A stretch of DNA of 64,000 nt from Membranihabitans marinus (GTDB lineage Bacteria > Bacteroidota > Bacteroidia > Chitinophagales > Saprospiraceae). This document shows positions 53,967 through 63,100 of the stretch, piece after piece. The notes under the pieces were generated by a model. The model was not told the DNA's origin. It saw only the letters and a list, made by a program, of their open reading frames with translations, and ran no database searches. The stretch covers positions 1 to 64,000 of the forward strand of contig NZ_JAJQYA010000023.1 of assembly GCF_021729155.1 (NCBI RefSeq), given 5' to 3'. Numbering within the stretch: position 1 is the first letter of the stretch; each line of letters starts with the position of its first letter. The position numbers and the translations under genes are program-made.

Positions 53967-56294
53967 TTAAAATTCAAAATTCCAAGAAAGACTGGGGATA
54001 ATCGGGAACAAGGATACTTGTTTGGCCTCTACCTTAATGGGTAAATCAATGATCTCTTGTTCTGCGATCAGTGGTTTGGTTGTAGTATCCAGATATATAA
54101 AGTATGGATTTCGTCGGTTGTAAACATTGTAAATGCTTAGTGATAGATCGTGATTCCCCCAACTCGCTTTAAAATGTCGATGGATGGATAGATCGAGCCG
54201 ATGATATGAGGGTAGACTTACTGAATTTCTTTGGCCGTAAATAGGTACTACGGCTTGAGAATTGATTCCATCTATATCTTGCAATGAAAATCGACCAGAG
54301 GGCAGCCAAGCTTTATCGCCCGAACCAAAAATGAATGTTGCACTCACCGACCATTTTTTATTTACAGCTAGGTTGGCCACAGTGGATAAGTCGTGACGTC
54401 TGTCGTGGCGGGGAGGAAAATAACTGCCATTGTCGATATCGCTGAATTCACCTCTTTTGACCCAGGCCAATGAATATCCTATCCATCCTGTTAGTTTGCC
54501 TTGTTCTTTTTCGATGCTCCATTCACTGCCGTAGGCATAGCCTCGACCAAATGTCAATGAAGAGCCTATGTCCTCATTGGTCAAAATCTGTTGATGATCT
54601 TTGACTTCTATTTGGCCGGATAGAGTCTTATAGTAATTTTCTTGACGAAATGAAATGCCCTTGCCCATTTTGTAGTTTAGACCTATTGCCCATTGATGAG
54701 ATTGTTGTGGTTCAATACTGGCTGTGGAAGGATGCCATAAATCTGTGGGCAATGACAGTCCGCTATTGGACAATAAGTGAATATATTGACTCATTTTTGC
54801 ATATGATGCTGTAAATGACCAATTGTCTAATCCGCGATAATTGAGGGCTATTCTAGGTTCTAGATTGTGATAGCTTCCTGATGATTGAAGGTATCCGCTG
54901 TATCTTATACCGTATTTTAAGTTGAAATGGGGCGTCCAAGAAAATTCATCTTTCAAATAAATACCATATTCATGACCGCTTGGAGAACTACCTCCTTCAA
55001 ACTGAATTTCCCCATCTGTACTGCCCGCTTGAATTTGTCCTAAACTAAATTGGCGATAAATCCAATCCATTCCCAACTGCAATCTGTGGTTAGAGAGATG
55101 ATATTCGATATGACCGCTGGTTTTGTAATCATTGATATGGGAACCGATGTCAAACTTGAAATCATCCAAATTATTGGCAATGTCGTATTGATAATTGGTG
55201 AAGGTGGTGTAAAATTCTGTTTGAATTTGGTCCGATATTTTGTAATTCCAATTGAGGATGGCGGCCAAATTTCGCCATTTAAACTGGAAATTAAATAACT
55301 CATTGTCGTATTCCAATCGGTCAGAGCCATTGTAAAAGGTGAGGGCGACTTGGTTGGATTCCGACCATTTATGACTTAATTTGGCATTGATATCATAGAA
55401 GAAATATAGGGGTATGGGCGATAATTCATCATTGTCTGCTCTTTTTTTATTGACTGGTTTTGTGAATAAATCGATATAGGTTCGCCTTCCACTTATTAAA
55501 AAATGGGTTTTCCCTTTGGTTATTGGACCACTTATGGCCAATCTAGAGCTGATTAGGCCAAGTCCTCCAGTCAGGTGAAGGCTATCGTTTTGGATTTGCT
55601 TAGATTTTACATTGATAACAGAGGAAAGTCGACCTCCATATTCAGCGGGAAACCCACCTTTGTGTACGGAAACGGAAGATAGGGCATCGGAATAAAAAGT
55701 ACTAAAGAAACCAAACAAATGACTGGGATTGTAAATGGTGGCTCCATCTAAAAGGATGAGATTTTGGTCTCCGTTGCCACCGCGAACAAATAAATTGGAA
55801 CTGCCTTCTGAACCCGATGAAATTCCCGGTTTCAACTGGATGGTTTTAAATAAGTCAGATTCACCAAACAAGATGGGTACATATTTGGAATCTTCGGTGG
55901 TTAGATGTTCAATACTCCCAGCATTTGATATTTCGGTTTCTGCATTGGTGTTGGCACTTATGACAATGGGGGTTATTTCGATCCCAGTCTTATACATTTC
56001 AACCACTATGTCATGATATAGATCTTCCTTATCTAAGGTGATATTGACTTCGCTAAATCCCAAAAAATTAAATTGTAATGCAATGATGTCATGACGAGGG
56101 ATTTCGAGAACAAATCGACCTAAGCTGTCCGTAGTTGTGCCTCGGTCACTTAATAGGTGAGATACCGATACATCGGATAGGGGATGTCCATCTTCCCACG
56201 AAACGACGACTCCTTGAATGGTGTCATTGGATTGTGCAAGTAGAAGAGATGAAGTACAGAATATCAAGATAAAGCCAATGATTCTAATTACCAC
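53967..56294 (-). CDS. TonB-dependent receptor with carboxypeptidase-regulatory domain
   Basis: A 775-residue outer-membrane receptor. The signal peptide (1-~21, ending LLLAQS) is followed by a carboxypeptidase-regulatory sandwich (about 25-105; VVVSWEDGHPLSDVSV ... TTTDSLGRFVLEI). The plug shows LKPGISSGSEGSSNLFVRGGNGDQN, LLDGATIYNPSHLFGFFS and GGFPAEYGGRLSSVINVKSK. The barrel is relatively short. The order receptor then DUF4249 lipoprotein on one strand is a recurrent Bacteroidota pair. The ligand is unknown. A plus-strand frame at 55050 is a shadow. Confidence 0.92.
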   Translation of the reverse strand: MVIRIIGFILIFCTSSLLLAQSNDTIQGVVVSWEDGHPLSDVSVSHLLSDRGTTTDSLGRFVLEIPRHDIIALQFNFLGFSEVNITLDKEDLYHDIVVEMYKTGIEITPIVISANTNAETEISNAGSIEHLTTEDSKYVPILFGESDLFKTIQLKPGISSGSEGSSNLFVRGGNGDQNLILLDGATIYNPSHLFGFFSTFYSDALSSVSVHKGGFPAEYGGRLSSVINVKSKQIQNDSLHLTGGLGLISSRLAISGPITKGKTHFLISGRRTYIDLFTKPVNKKRADNDELSPIPLYFFYDINAKLSHKWSESNQVALTFYNGSDRLEYDNELFNFQFKWRNLAAILNWNYKISDQIQTEFYTTFTNYQYDIANNLDDFKFDIGSHINDYKTSGHIEYHLSNHRLQLGMDWIYRQFSLGQIQAGSTDGEIQFEGGSSPSGHEYGIYLKDEFSWTPHFNLKYGIRYSGYLQSSGSYHNLEPRIALNYRGLDNWSFTASYAKMSQYIHLLSNSGLSLPTDLWHPSTASIEPQQSHQWAIGLNYKMGKGISFRQENYYKTLSGQIEVKDHQQILTNEDIGSSLTFGRGYAYGSEWSIEKEQGKLTGWIGYSLAWVKRGEFSDIDNGSYFPPRHDRRHDLSTVANLAVNKKWSVSATFIFGSGDKAWLPSGRFSLQDIDGINSQAVVPIYGQRNSVSLPSYHRLDLSIHRHFKASWGNHDLSLSIYNVYNRRNPYFIYLDTTTKPLIAEQEIIDLPIKVEAKQVSLFPIIPSLSWNFEF

Positions 56295-56497
56295 AATACT
56301 TTTTTTGCCTTATACAAAGTAATAAAATAAATTGAAAGAATAACCCATGGTTTTTCGTGAGAATGTCTTCTGTTTATCGACGAAGATTGATATGAAATTG
56401 TGGTAAACACATTGGTCGATAAATAGTTAAAATTAATCTAATCAAAGAGGTGAAGCCATACATTTTTCCTTAATTGCTTATATTAAATCAAAATGTT

Positions 56498-56944
56498 ATG
56501 AAAATAGGAATTTATATACTGTGTTTGTCTGTTTTTGTAGGTTGTTCTATTGAAGACCGGATTGAAAATAAAGAAGATAAGATCATTGGTTTATGGCAAA
56601 TCGATAAAGCTACTTTTAAAGAATATGGAGATTTGTTTAAGGACAATATCAGTCGTGAATACAGATCGGATTGGTTTGAGTTTTTACCAGATTATACGGT
56701 GTATTACTATGATTATGAAGAGAATATAGAATACGAAGGAAGCTGGGAAGTAGTCGCTGAAGAAGGCTACGACTATCATACTGGGGATTCAGATGTTGAA
56801 TTTTACCTCAATATGCATTTTTATGATCCTATTCGCCAAGATGTGTTTGGGTATTACGGCTATATTTCATGGTTGACCAAACGTAAATTTACTTACGAGG
56901 TAGCCCAGCGAACAGGCAAACTGGTGATTCACTTTGAAAAATAG
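56498..56944 (+). CDS. lipocalin-like lipoprotein
   Basis: About 148 residues from ATG 56498; the in-frame TTG at 56474 would place a polar tail before the signal. Lipobox VFVGC puts the lipid on Cys 16. The mature protein has IIGLWQIDKATFKEYG and then alternating strands (WFEFLPDYTVYYYDYE, YEGSWEVV, KFTYEVAQRTGKLVIHFEK). The GLW...SW pattern is typical of lipocalin-like domains such as those under DUF4923/DUF5004-type names. The function and ligand are unknown. Single gene, divergent from the TonB receptor gene. Confidence 0.75.
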   Translation: MKIGIYILCLSVFVGCSIEDRIENKEDKIIGLWQIDKATFKEYGDLFKDNISREYRSDWFEFLPDYTVYYYDYEENIEYEGSWEVVAEEGYDYHTGDSDVEFYLNMHFYDPIRQDVFGYYGYISWLTKRKFTYEVAQRTGKLVIHFEK

Positions 56945-57029
56945 TTTTGTTGGTACATCTAAACCAACTGAATTTACAGATGACGAAGCTTAGAGGAATA
57001 TAGCCTAAAAGATAATCTATAGTGCTATA

Positions 57030-57155
57030 TTAAACGGGCACACCGTTCATATTCATTCTGTATATCCAAGTCAATAATAGGATAAGCAAAACAAAAATAA
57101 TTATTACCCACATTAAAAAACGTCCTTTTTTACCTTGATTTTCTATATGATCCAT
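57030..57155 (-). CDS. small single-span membrane protein (41 aa)
   Basis: ATG-to-TAA frame between the lipocalin-like gene and rpoN, opposite strand. The peptide begins MDHIENQGKKGRFLM, then has a hydrophobic helix WVIIIFVLLILLLTWIY (about residues 16-32) and a polar C-terminus. Charged N-terminus plus a clean 17-residue span is the usual form of small membrane proteins. No family is recognised. Composition and clear start make it more credible than most short frames here. The rest of 56945-57504 shows nothing else except the candidate rpoN promoter. Confidence 0.5.
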   Translation of the reverse strand: MDHIENQGKKGRFLMWVIIIFVLLILLLTWIYRMNMNGVPV

Positions 57156-57466
57156 AACTGTTAAACAATTTGCTGCAAATTAACCACATTATACGATAAT
57201 GCCCAAATCCTAATCCAAATTTATTTTAAAACATCTAGGACTATTCTGGGGTTTATATTATTAATTTTTATATGGTAAAAATGATTTGTCATTTACGACG
57301 TTGAATGTAAATCAATAGAGGAGAATATTCACAGGATGTGAATGGAGAGATCTCGTCGGTCTGTGGTAAAATTAATCGACGAGGGAATGCGAAGATTACC
57401 AAGGAAGTAGAAAAAAATGAGGGTTAAATATTGAAAATATACATTATAAATAATTGTAATGTGTTT

Positions 57467-57474
57467 TATTTTTG
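57467..57474 (+). promoter_or_regulatory. candidate -7 box of rpoN
   Basis: TATTTTTG fits TAnnTTTG exactly, 30 bases ahead of the rpoN ATG. No convincing -33 TTTG was found at the expected distance; the AT-rich setting makes chance matches possible. Confidence 0.4.
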
Positions 57475-57504
57475 ATATTATTGCAGTAGTAAACAAATGA
57501 ATCT

Positions 57505-58986
57505 ATGTTAAGACAGAGCTTGAGCCAAAAGATGTCGCAGAAACTTTCTCCGCAACAAATTCAGTTAATGAAATTGTTGCAAATTCCTACTGTGGCCTTG
57601 GAGCAGCGAATTAAAGAAGAACTGGAAAATAATCCTGCTCTAGAAGAAGGAGTGACCACGGTGGAGGAAAAGGAGTTTGAAGAAGACAATGACTATGAGT
57701 CAAAGGAAAACGATGATCGAACCGAATTTGAAGTTGATGATTATATCAAGGAATATGAGGAAGATGATCCCACGATATACAGGAACCAAAATAAATCACC
57801 AGATCAAGAAGAGGATAATCAAAAACCCATTGAGGTAATCAACAGCCTTCACGATCATTTGGAAAAACAATTGGGGATGGTGTCCCTAAAGCGCGACGAT
57901 GACTATGCGATTGCATTGCAAATATTGGGTAGTATCGATCAAGATGGATATTTGAGAAGGGAGGTCGATGCGTTGGTTGATGATTTAATGTTTACCCAAA
58001 ACATTATTACCACTCCAGAAGATGTGGATCGGGTTTTGAGTCAAATTCATAATTTTGATCCTCCTGGGATAGCTGCAAGAGACTTGCAAGAGTGTTTGGA
58101 GATTCAATTGCGACAAAAAATGAAAAAAGGGGAGACCAATTCTAGGATGGTTCTCGCCTATGAAATATTAAATAAGCATTTCGATAAATTTTCCAAAAAG
58201 CATTTTTCGAAATTATTGTCTTCACTTGATATTACGGAAGATCAACTCAAAGATGCTTTTGAAGAGATATTGAAATTGAATCCCAAACCAGCCAGTGGTT
58301 ATTCTTTGGATAGGAAGAGGGATTCTCATTATATAATTCCCGATTTTATCATCAATAATAATAACGGAGAATTGGAGCTTTCCTTGAATTCAAAGAACGC
58401 CCCTGATTTGCGCATAAGCGATCAGTATAGAGCTATGCTTACCACTTATAAGAAGCGCAAGCAAGTGGGGACGGTCAAAAGTGAAGACAAAGAAGCAGCG
58501 CTTTTTATCAAACAAAAAATAGATTCTGCCAAGTGGTTTATAGATGCCATCTCTAAGCGTCGGGATACCATGTATCGAACCATGTACGCTATAATGCAGT
58601 TTCAGTACGATTTCTTTTTGCACAATGATCAGCGTTTGCTCAAACCGATGATTTTGCGAGATATTGCTGAAATGACTGGGTTAGATGTATCAACCATCAG
58701 TCGGGTTGCCAATAGTAAGTTTGTGCAGACCGAGTTTGGTACTAAAAAGTTGCGAGATTTTTTCTCTGAATCCATTCAAAATAGTGAAGGGGAGGAGGTA
58801 TCGACTTTGGAGGTTAAGAAAATATTGGCCGACATCATTGAGGGAGAGGATAAGAAACGTCCATTTAGTGATGAAAAATTGCGTCAAAAATTAATTGACA
58901 AAGGATATGAGATTGCCAGACGAACTATTGCCAAGTACAGAGAACAACTCAGTATTCCGGTAGCTCGATTGCGAAAAGAACTATAG
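57505..58986 (+). CDS. rpoN: RNA polymerase sigma-54 factor
   Basis: A 493-residue sigma-54. Region I is the N-terminal activator-interacting part with LSQKMSQKLSPQQIQLMKLL and EELENNPALEEG. It is followed by an acidic region II (about 50-115). Core-binding segments include LGSIDQDGYLRREVD and FDPPGIAARDLQECLEIQL, both hallmarks. The DNA-binding region has LRDIAEMTGLDVSTISRVANSKFVQ, and the RpoN box ARRTIAKYRE stands at about 471-480. It needs bEBP activators, none of which is in this window. No sigma-54 type promoter (GG-N10-GC) was searched exhaustively. Confidence 0.97.
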   Translation: MLRQSLSQKMSQKLSPQQIQLMKLLQIPTVALEQRIKEELENNPALEEGVTTVEEKEFEEDNDYESKENDDRTEFEVDDYIKEYEEDDPTIYRNQNKSPDQEEDNQKPIEVINSLHDHLEKQLGMVSLKRDDDYAIALQILGSIDQDGYLRREVDALVDDLMFTQNIITTPEDVDRVLSQIHNFDPPGIAARDLQECLEIQLRQKMKKGETNSRMVLAYEILNKHFDKFSKKHFSKLLSSLDITEDQLKDAFEEILKLNPKPASGYSLDRKRDSHYIIPDFIINNNNGELELSLNSKNAPDLRISDQYRAMLTTYKKRKQVGTVKSEDKEAALFIKQKIDSAKWFIDAISKRRDTMYRTMYAIMQFQYDFFLHNDQRLLKPMILRDIAEMTGLDVSTISRVANSKFVQTEFGTKKLRDFFSESIQNSEGEEVSTLEVKKILADIIEGEDKKRPFSDEKLRQKLIDKGYEIARRTIAKYREQLSIPVARLRKEL

Positions 58987-59039
58987 TGGTTGTTGAAACC
59001 CTTTAGCGAGTTTGCTCGCTTATTCTATTCTCCGCTGTG

Positions 59040-59155
59040 TCGTGGCGTGACTGAATGAAGTTGTCCTCCAGACAACTTCATTCAGTCATGTCTCTACGTT
59101 AAGGCGTGACCGCACCGTAATTCGATAGGCATTTAGTCATGTGCTCCTAGTGGGT
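59040..59155. repeat. hairpin-repeat relative with an 18-bp perfect palindrome
   Basis: At 59048-59088 an 18-base arm TGACTGAATGAAGTTGTC is followed by loop CTCCA and its exact reverse complement. The arm equals the leader plus the left half of hairpin H1 from the 21.8-kb modules, so this is a head-to-head fusion of two half modules. To the left stands TGTGTCGTGG (half of H3). To the right, CGTGACCGCACCGTAATTCGATAGGC matches the spacer that recurs at 23.6-24.8 kb. The short hairpin AGCGAG/CTCGCT at 59005-59020 may end rpoN transcription. No gene is seen between rpoN and the CNNM gene. Confidence 0.85.
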
Positions 59156-59177
59156 TTGCCCGAGCTAACAAACTGTA

Positions 59178-60275
59178 TTAATGATTAGTTGAGTTTTTCT
59201 CTTCTAAAATTAATCCAATTTTTCGAGCGCGTTCTTCCCATTTTTTTCTGGCTAAACCTTGCATGTCGACGGTGTCATCGAGTTCATCTACAATTTCCAA
59301 GCCCAAAAGGGTTTCCATAATATCCTCCATAGTGACGATGCCGGCCATGCCACCATATTGATCGTGGACCAATACAATATGTTCTCGTTTTGCCATCATT
59401 TCTTCAAATATTTGAGGCACAGCTAAGTCATGTGATATAGTGAGAATTGGACGACTTATTTCTTTAAGGGTCAAATTGCCCTCTTGGTGTATCATCTTAG
59501 AAAGCAGCAGGTCTTTTAAGAAAAAACCAGTGACTTCATCTCTGTTTTTAGCATAGATAGGGACTCTAGAGAACTGCAAATGGGGATTGTCGTTGTGGAA
59601 ATCAGCGATGGTTGTGTCCTCTTTTGCAGCTTTGACCACTGTCCTCGGCGTCATAATATCCTCCGCCTTTATTTTTTTAAAGTGAAGAAGATTTTTAATA
59701 ATCTTGTATTCGCTTTCTTGAATCACCCCTTCTTTGGCTGTCATATCTGCCATAGCTGATAAATCGGTTCTACTTAGGACACTTAATTCTTTGTCCTTTT
59801 TAAGTAAGCGAGTCAGCCATTGACTGAGCCATACCAATGGGTATAATAAAATAATTATGACATTGAGAGATTGTACGGTAAATCCACTTAAACTCTTCCA
59901 ATAACTTGCCCCCAAGGTTTTGGGTATAATTTCTGAGAGTATGAGAATACACAGTGTCATAACTGCAGCTACTATCCCTTCGACATTGGTATGAATGCCT
60001 GCAAACTCTACATTTGTACTGCCCCATATTTTTGAAGATTGGACTCCAACTCCGATGGCACCCATGGTATGTGCGATAGTGTTTAAAGTCAATATTGCTG
60101 ACAATGGCATATCTACATTGCTCTTGTATTCGTAGAGCTTTTTGCCAAACCAAGTATTTTTTTGCTTTTGTATTTCTACAAATGAAGGTGTAATACTTAG
60201 AAGAGTGGCTTCCCATAATGAGCATAGAAATGAAAAGAGAATTGAAGCCAGAAAAAATACTATTAACAGTATCAT
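59178..60275 (-). CDS. CNNM/CorC-type membrane protein with CBS domains
   Basis: A 365-residue protein. An N-terminal DUF21/CNNM domain of about four membrane segments (1-~150) contains LSAILTLNTIAHTMGAIGVG and ILSEIIPKTLGA, the family signatures. It is followed by a CBS pair (about 205-325; IMTPRTVVKAAKED ... FSRVPIYAKNRDEVTGFFLKDLL ... HIVLVHDQYGGMAGIVTMEDIMETLLG). Family members handle Mg2+/Co2+ efflux or sensing. There is no C-terminal CorC_HlyC domain, so it is a short form. Single gene with a promoter candidate at 60315-60322. Confidence 0.93.
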   Translation of the reverse strand: MILLIVFFLASILFSFLCSLWEATLLSITPSFVEIQKQKNTWFGKKLYEYKSNVDMPLSAILTLNTIAHTMGAIGVGVQSSKIWGSTNVEFAGIHTNVEGIVAAVMTLCILILSEIIPKTLGASYWKSLSGFTVQSLNVIIILLYPLVWLSQWLTRLLKKDKELSVLSRTDLSAMADMTAKEGVIQESEYKIIKNLLHFKKIKAEDIMTPRTVVKAAKEDTTIADFHNDNPHLQFSRVPIYAKNRDEVTGFFLKDLLLSKMIHQEGNLTLKEISRPILTISHDLAVPQIFEEMMAKREHIVLVHDQYGGMAGIVTMEDIMETLLGLEIVDELDDTVDMQGLARKKWEERARKIGLILEEKNSTNH

Positions 60276-60314
60276 AGGTGATAATTGTAATGATTTATGA
60301 ACAATTTTGTTTTA

Positions 60315-60322
60315 CAAAGATA
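60315..60322 (-). promoter_or_regulatory. candidate -7 box of the CNNM gene
   Basis: On the minus strand the bases read TATCTTTG, an exact TAnnTTTG match, 39 bases upstream of the start codon. A -33 element is not obvious. Confidence 0.45.
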
Positions 60323-60532
60323 ACACAGTTTCGTTCTTCCACTAAGATAGCTTTTATTTTGGATATGAATTTTATTCTGAATTGTTGAAAAATGGACGGT
60401 TTGAGCCGGATTTATACTGAAAATATTTGTAATTTAAAGCAAATAGTAGATTCAGTAATTCTCTCTTTGATATTTATTGATACATTTCATTGAATAATAG
60501 GGATTAATCTTTTTTAATTGATTAAAAATTCG

Positions 60533-60540
60533 TACTTTTG
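60533..60540 (+). promoter_or_regulatory. candidate -7 box of rpsA
   Basis: TACTTTTG matches TAnnTTTG. A T-run lies 17 bases upstream as a weak -33. The deduced leader is about 70 bases, long enough for autogenous control by S1, although no defined structure was recognised. Confidence 0.55.
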
Positions 60541-60616
60541 CACTCCTAAATTTATTTAACCACTTCCATCCTCATAATTCAATGAAAGAGAATGGAATAC
60601 AAACACAATTCTTCAT

Positions 60617-62626
60617 ATGTCTGAAGAAAAAAACGTATCAGAAGAAGCAAATTTGCCTTCTGAAAATCCAATTAAAGCAGCCCAAGAGGCAGCAAGTGAT
60701 GCTGGTGAAGCAGTGAAAGAAGCAGCAGAAAAAGTTGAAGAAGTAGCTCAAGAAGCTGTAGAAGCAGTGAAAGAGGTCGTTGAAGAAGCCCCAGCTCCAG
60801 AGGTTGTAGTTGCTCATGATGATTTTGACTGGACTATTTCAAAAACCCAAACTCATACTTATACTACGGATGAGTTTGCTAAATTGTTGAACGATTACGA
60901 TGAGACCTTTACAGATATCAACGAAAATGAAGTTGTAAAAGGTACAGTTACCAAAGTAAGAGATGGTGATGTAATCTTAGACATCAATTACAAATCCAAT
61001 GGTGTGGTATCTCTATCTGAGTTTAGAGATTACGACGACTTGAAAGATGGTGACATCGTAGATGTGTACGTAGAGCGCAAAGAAGATGAAAACGGCCAGT
61101 TGCAATTGTCGAGAAGAAAAGCTCGATTGTTGAAAACATGGGATGCCTTGAAAGATAGTTACCACAACGATACCATCATCAAAGGTAATGTAGTAAGTAA
61201 GACTAAAGGTGGTTTAATTGTAGATGTATCTGGTTTGGAAACCTTCTTACCTGGTTCGCAAATCGACATCAAGCCTATTATAGATTATGATTCATATGTT
61301 GGAAAAACTATGGAGTTTAAGGTAGTGAAGATTAATGAAGCTATCAAAAACGCCGTTGTTTCTCATAAAGCCTTGATCGAAAGTGATCTTGCAGAACAAA
61401 GAGATCAAATCATCCAAAGTTTGGAAAAAGGTCAAGTATTGGAAGGTGTGGTGAAAAACATCACCGATTTCGGTGCCTTTATGGACTTGGGTGGTATCGA
61501 TGGATTATTGTATATCACAGATATTTCATGGGGTAGAATCAATCACCCAAGTGAGGTATTGGAATTGAACCAGAAAATAAATGTTGTTGTTCTTGATTTT
61601 GACGACAATAAAAAACGTATCTCCCTAGGTCTTAAGCAATTGCAAGCACATCCATGGGATGTATTGGATGCTGAGATCAAAGAAGGAAGCAAAGTTAGCG
61701 GAAGCATTGTTAACATTGAAGATTATGGTGCATTCTTGGAAATCACTCCAGGTGTTGAAGGTTTGATCCACGTTTCTGAAGTAAGCTGGAGCAATCAACC
61801 TGTGAATGCTAGAGAGTTTTTCAAATTGGGACAAGACTTTGAATCTATCGTTGTAACTATCGATAGAGAAGAAAGAAAAATGTCTCTAAGTTTAAAACAA
61901 CTTTCTCAAGATCCATGGGATAAAATTGAAGAATTGTTCCCTGTTGGTTCAAGACATAGTGGTGAAGTGAAAAACTTAACTCCTTATGGCGTATTTGTTG
62001 AATTAGACGAAGGTATTGGTGGAATGGTTCACATTTCTGATTTGTCTTGGACTAAGAGATTCTCTCACCCATCTGAGTATACTAAGGTAGGGGAAGATTT
62101 GGAAATCGTGATCTTGGAAATCGACAAAAATGATAGAAAACTTACTTTAGGACACAAACAAATCGAAGAAAATCCATGGGATACCTTCGAGAAAGTATTC
62201 CCTGTAGGTTCCTACCATGAAGCAACCATCGTAAAAGTAGACGATAGAGGTGCCATCGTACAATTGCCTTATGGATTGGAAGCTTTTGCACCAATCAAAC
62301 ACATCAGAAAAGAAGATGGTACAATGGGGCAAGTTGATGAAGCAATGACCTTCAAAGTATTGGAATTCAATAGAGATGACAAACGTATTTTAGTATCTCA
62401 CCTTCGATATTTGGAAGATATCCAAAAAGAAGCCGATGCTAAAGTGAGAAATGAAAAACGTCAAGAGAGAATGGAAACAAGATCTTCCATTAAATCTCAA
62501 CAAGGTAAGATTGAGAGAACGACCCTTGGTGATTTGAGTGACTTGGCTGCATTGAGAGATCAATTGACAGGTGAAGATTCTGCACCGGCTGCGCCTGCTG
62601 CTGAATCTAAAGAAGAAGAAGAGTAG
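60617..62626 (+). CDS. rpsA: 30S ribosomal protein S1
   Basis: A 669-residue RNA-binding protein of the small ribosomal subunit. An N-terminal Glu/Ala/Val-rich extension (about 1-70) of a kind common in Bacteroidota precedes six S1 (OB-fold) repeats. Each is recognisable by segments such as VVKGTVTKVRDGDVILDI, GVVKNITDFGAFMDLGGIDGLLYITDISWG, GSIVNIEDYGAFLEI, GEVKNLTPYGVFVEL and ATIVKVDDRGAIVQL. The tail is acidic and Ala-rich. It helps mRNA bind the ribosome where Shine-Dalgarno pairing is weak, as in this phylum. A strong terminator follows at 62658. Confidence 0.97.
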   Translation: MSEEKNVSEEANLPSENPIKAAQEAASDAGEAVKEAAEKVEEVAQEAVEAVKEVVEEAPAPEVVVAHDDFDWTISKTQTHTYTTDEFAKLLNDYDETFTDINENEVVKGTVTKVRDGDVILDINYKSNGVVSLSEFRDYDDLKDGDIVDVYVERKEDENGQLQLSRRKARLLKTWDALKDSYHNDTIIKGNVVSKTKGGLIVDVSGLETFLPGSQIDIKPIIDYDSYVGKTMEFKVVKINEAIKNAVVSHKALIESDLAEQRDQIIQSLEKGQVLEGVVKNITDFGAFMDLGGIDGLLYITDISWGRINHPSEVLELNQKINVVVLDFDDNKKRISLGLKQLQAHPWDVLDAEIKEGSKVSGSIVNIEDYGAFLEITPGVEGLIHVSEVSWSNQPVNAREFFKLGQDFESIVVTIDREERKMSLSLKQLSQDPWDKIEELFPVGSRHSGEVKNLTPYGVFVELDEGIGGMVHISDLSWTKRFSHPSEYTKVGEDLEIVILEIDKNDRKLTLGHKQIEENPWDTFEKVFPVGSYHEATIVKVDDRGAIVQLPYGLEAFAPIKHIRKEDGTMGQVDEAMTFKVLEFNRDDKRILVSHLRYLEDIQKEADAKVRNEKRQERMETRSSIKSQQGKIERTTLGDLSDLAALRDQLTGEDSAPAAPAAESKEEEE

Positions 62627-62657
62627 ACTTCGTCTATTTTTCGAGATAAATTTTTTT

Positions 62658-62697
62658 AAACCCTGGTACTTTTATGACAAGTGCCAGGGTTTTTTTG
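62658..62697 (+). terminator. intrinsic terminator of rpsA
   Basis: AAACCCTGG...ACTT pairs with AAGT...CCAGGGTTT (one bulged pair T/G) around the loop TTATGAC, followed by a T-run. It lies 31 bases after the rpsA stop codon. Confidence 0.9.
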
Positions 62698-63100
62698 TTT
62701 TCTATCTTTTAGTATATATTAATGTTTTTTCTTTTATAATGGATTGAATAACAATAAGTTATGCTTATTTCTTCTTGTGAATGTAGATGAGGTCAATTAT
62801 GTGATTATTCAAACATGCTCTTTCATAATCCATTGATAATGACTGTGGTAACATATTTTTATTTGGTTTTTGTTGTGGAGATATTGCCTCAAAGAAATAT
62901 TTATTAATGTCTTGTTTGTCAGTATTAAATGTCAATGATTATTTGGTTTTGCAATATTTAATATAGGTGGTTTATATGTTGATTGATATACTAATTTGTG
63001 TTCGGTATTGTAAATTTATTCCACTTTCCTTAAGGTAATGTTTACAATTTTCAAAATTAATCATTATATATGTGGCGTAATTCACAATTAATTATAATAA
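62698..63100. other. gene-free AT-rich interval upstream of pntA
   Basis: About 400 bases with no open frame longer than ~22 codons on either strand and no recognised RNA gene. It should contain the promoter of the transhydrogenase gene, but no exact TAnnTTTG at a suitable distance was seen. Confidence 0.5.
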
